Positions 13,513-13,619 of a stretch of 13,619 bases of DNA are shown here, one piece after another (within the stretch, counting starts at the first letter, position 1; every line of letters begins with the position of its first letter). Under the pieces are notes generated by a model. That model was not told the DNA's origin, made no database searches, and was given only the letters and a program-made list of their open reading frames with translations. A program made the position numbers and the translations under genes. Origin of the DNA: Candidatus Stahliibacteriota bacterium (lineage in GTDB: Bacteria; Hydrothermota; Tepidihabitantia; SM23-42); assembly GCA_030670605.1 (NCBI GenBank), contig DAOVBK010000012.1, positions 1 to 13,619 on the forward strand, read 5' to 3'.

Positions 13513-13619
13513 GATTTGCTCCTTGGGATTTCAACAAAGGGAACACGCGTTCCAAAATGTATCCCAATCACATAATCTTCTTCCGATACCTTAACTAAAA
13601 GCAAAACAGTGTGGGCCCG
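13488..13619 (-). CDS. 3' end of an unrecognised gene, cut by the window edge
   Basis: One minus-strand frame stays open from the window edge to a TGA at 13490-13488, giving 43 residues, while the other two minus frames stop within about 10 codons of the edge. The residues SEEDYVIGIHFGTRVPFVEI look like real protein. The last ones, RSKSQVPNNYQ, are encoded by the AT-rich repeat words, so the native C-terminus may have been replaced or extended by the repeat. No family is recognised. The orientation matches the downstream PH-like and RecJ-like genes. Confidence 0.5.
   Translation of the reverse strand, partial: RAHTVLLLVKVSEEDYVIGIHFGTRVPFVEIPRSKSQVPNNYQ

Overview
The window (about 13.6 kb, GC near the mid-40s by eye) comes from a bacterial chromosome. 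A TonB-receptor-like outer-membrane barrel points to a double-membrane (Gram-negative) cell. The mix of a Roadblock/LC7 protein, a DUF4388 (PatA-like) TPR protein, a DnaA-like ATPase without a DNA-binding domain, and intergenic DNA made of drifting short repeats fits an uncultivated lineage such as candidate division WOR-3. That placement is an inference from gene style only. No tRNA, rRNA, CRISPR array or transposase gene was seen.

Left part, plus strand (1-3752): about 430 bp of intergenic DNA dominated by 7-8 bp periodic degenerate arrays leads to a good sigma-70-type promoter (369-396). It drives folD (one-carbon folate metabolism), which overlaps mtnA (methionine salvage) by 17 bp. A second periodic array (2326-2500) carries the stop codon of mtnA and the start codon of the next gene, a 420-aa outer-membrane beta-barrel protein. 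The barrel gene converges on the minus-strand operon with only 5 bp between stop codons.

Middle part, minus strand (11054 down to 3758): seven co-directional genes form a signalling cluster. A consensus-like promoter (11026-11054; TTGACT, 17 bp, TATAAT) sits so close to the first start codon that its mRNA should be almost leaderless. In transcription order the genes are: a Roadblock/LC7 protein (MglB-like), a 654-aa protein with two DnaA-like AAA+ modules and an acidic repeated tail, a 211-bp gap filled with a periodic array, a DUF4388/MshEN-like/8xTPR protein, cheR, cheD, cheB, and an inositol-monophosphatase-family phosphatase. CheR, CheD and CheB are the receptor-modifying (adaptation) enzymes of a chemosensory pathway. 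CheA, CheW, receptors and an MglA-type GTPase are not in the window. I infer that the cluster couples a polarity/scaffold-type module (Roadblock, DnaA-like ATPase, DUF4388-TPR) to chemoreceptor adaptation.

Right part, minus strand (13619 down to 11477): the 3' end of an unrecognised gene, an array/inverted repeat of AT-rich words, a two-TM PH-like membrane protein, and a RecJ-like DHH exonuclease overlapping it. The 421-bp space between the exonuclease and the Roadblock promoter contains dispersed-repeat words, including one resembling repeats linked to REP-associated tyrosine transposases.

The two strongest points for follow-up are the tandem DnaA-like ATPase in a chemosensory/Roadblock operon, and the period-7/8 structure that recurs in the major intergenic regions and runs into gene ends.
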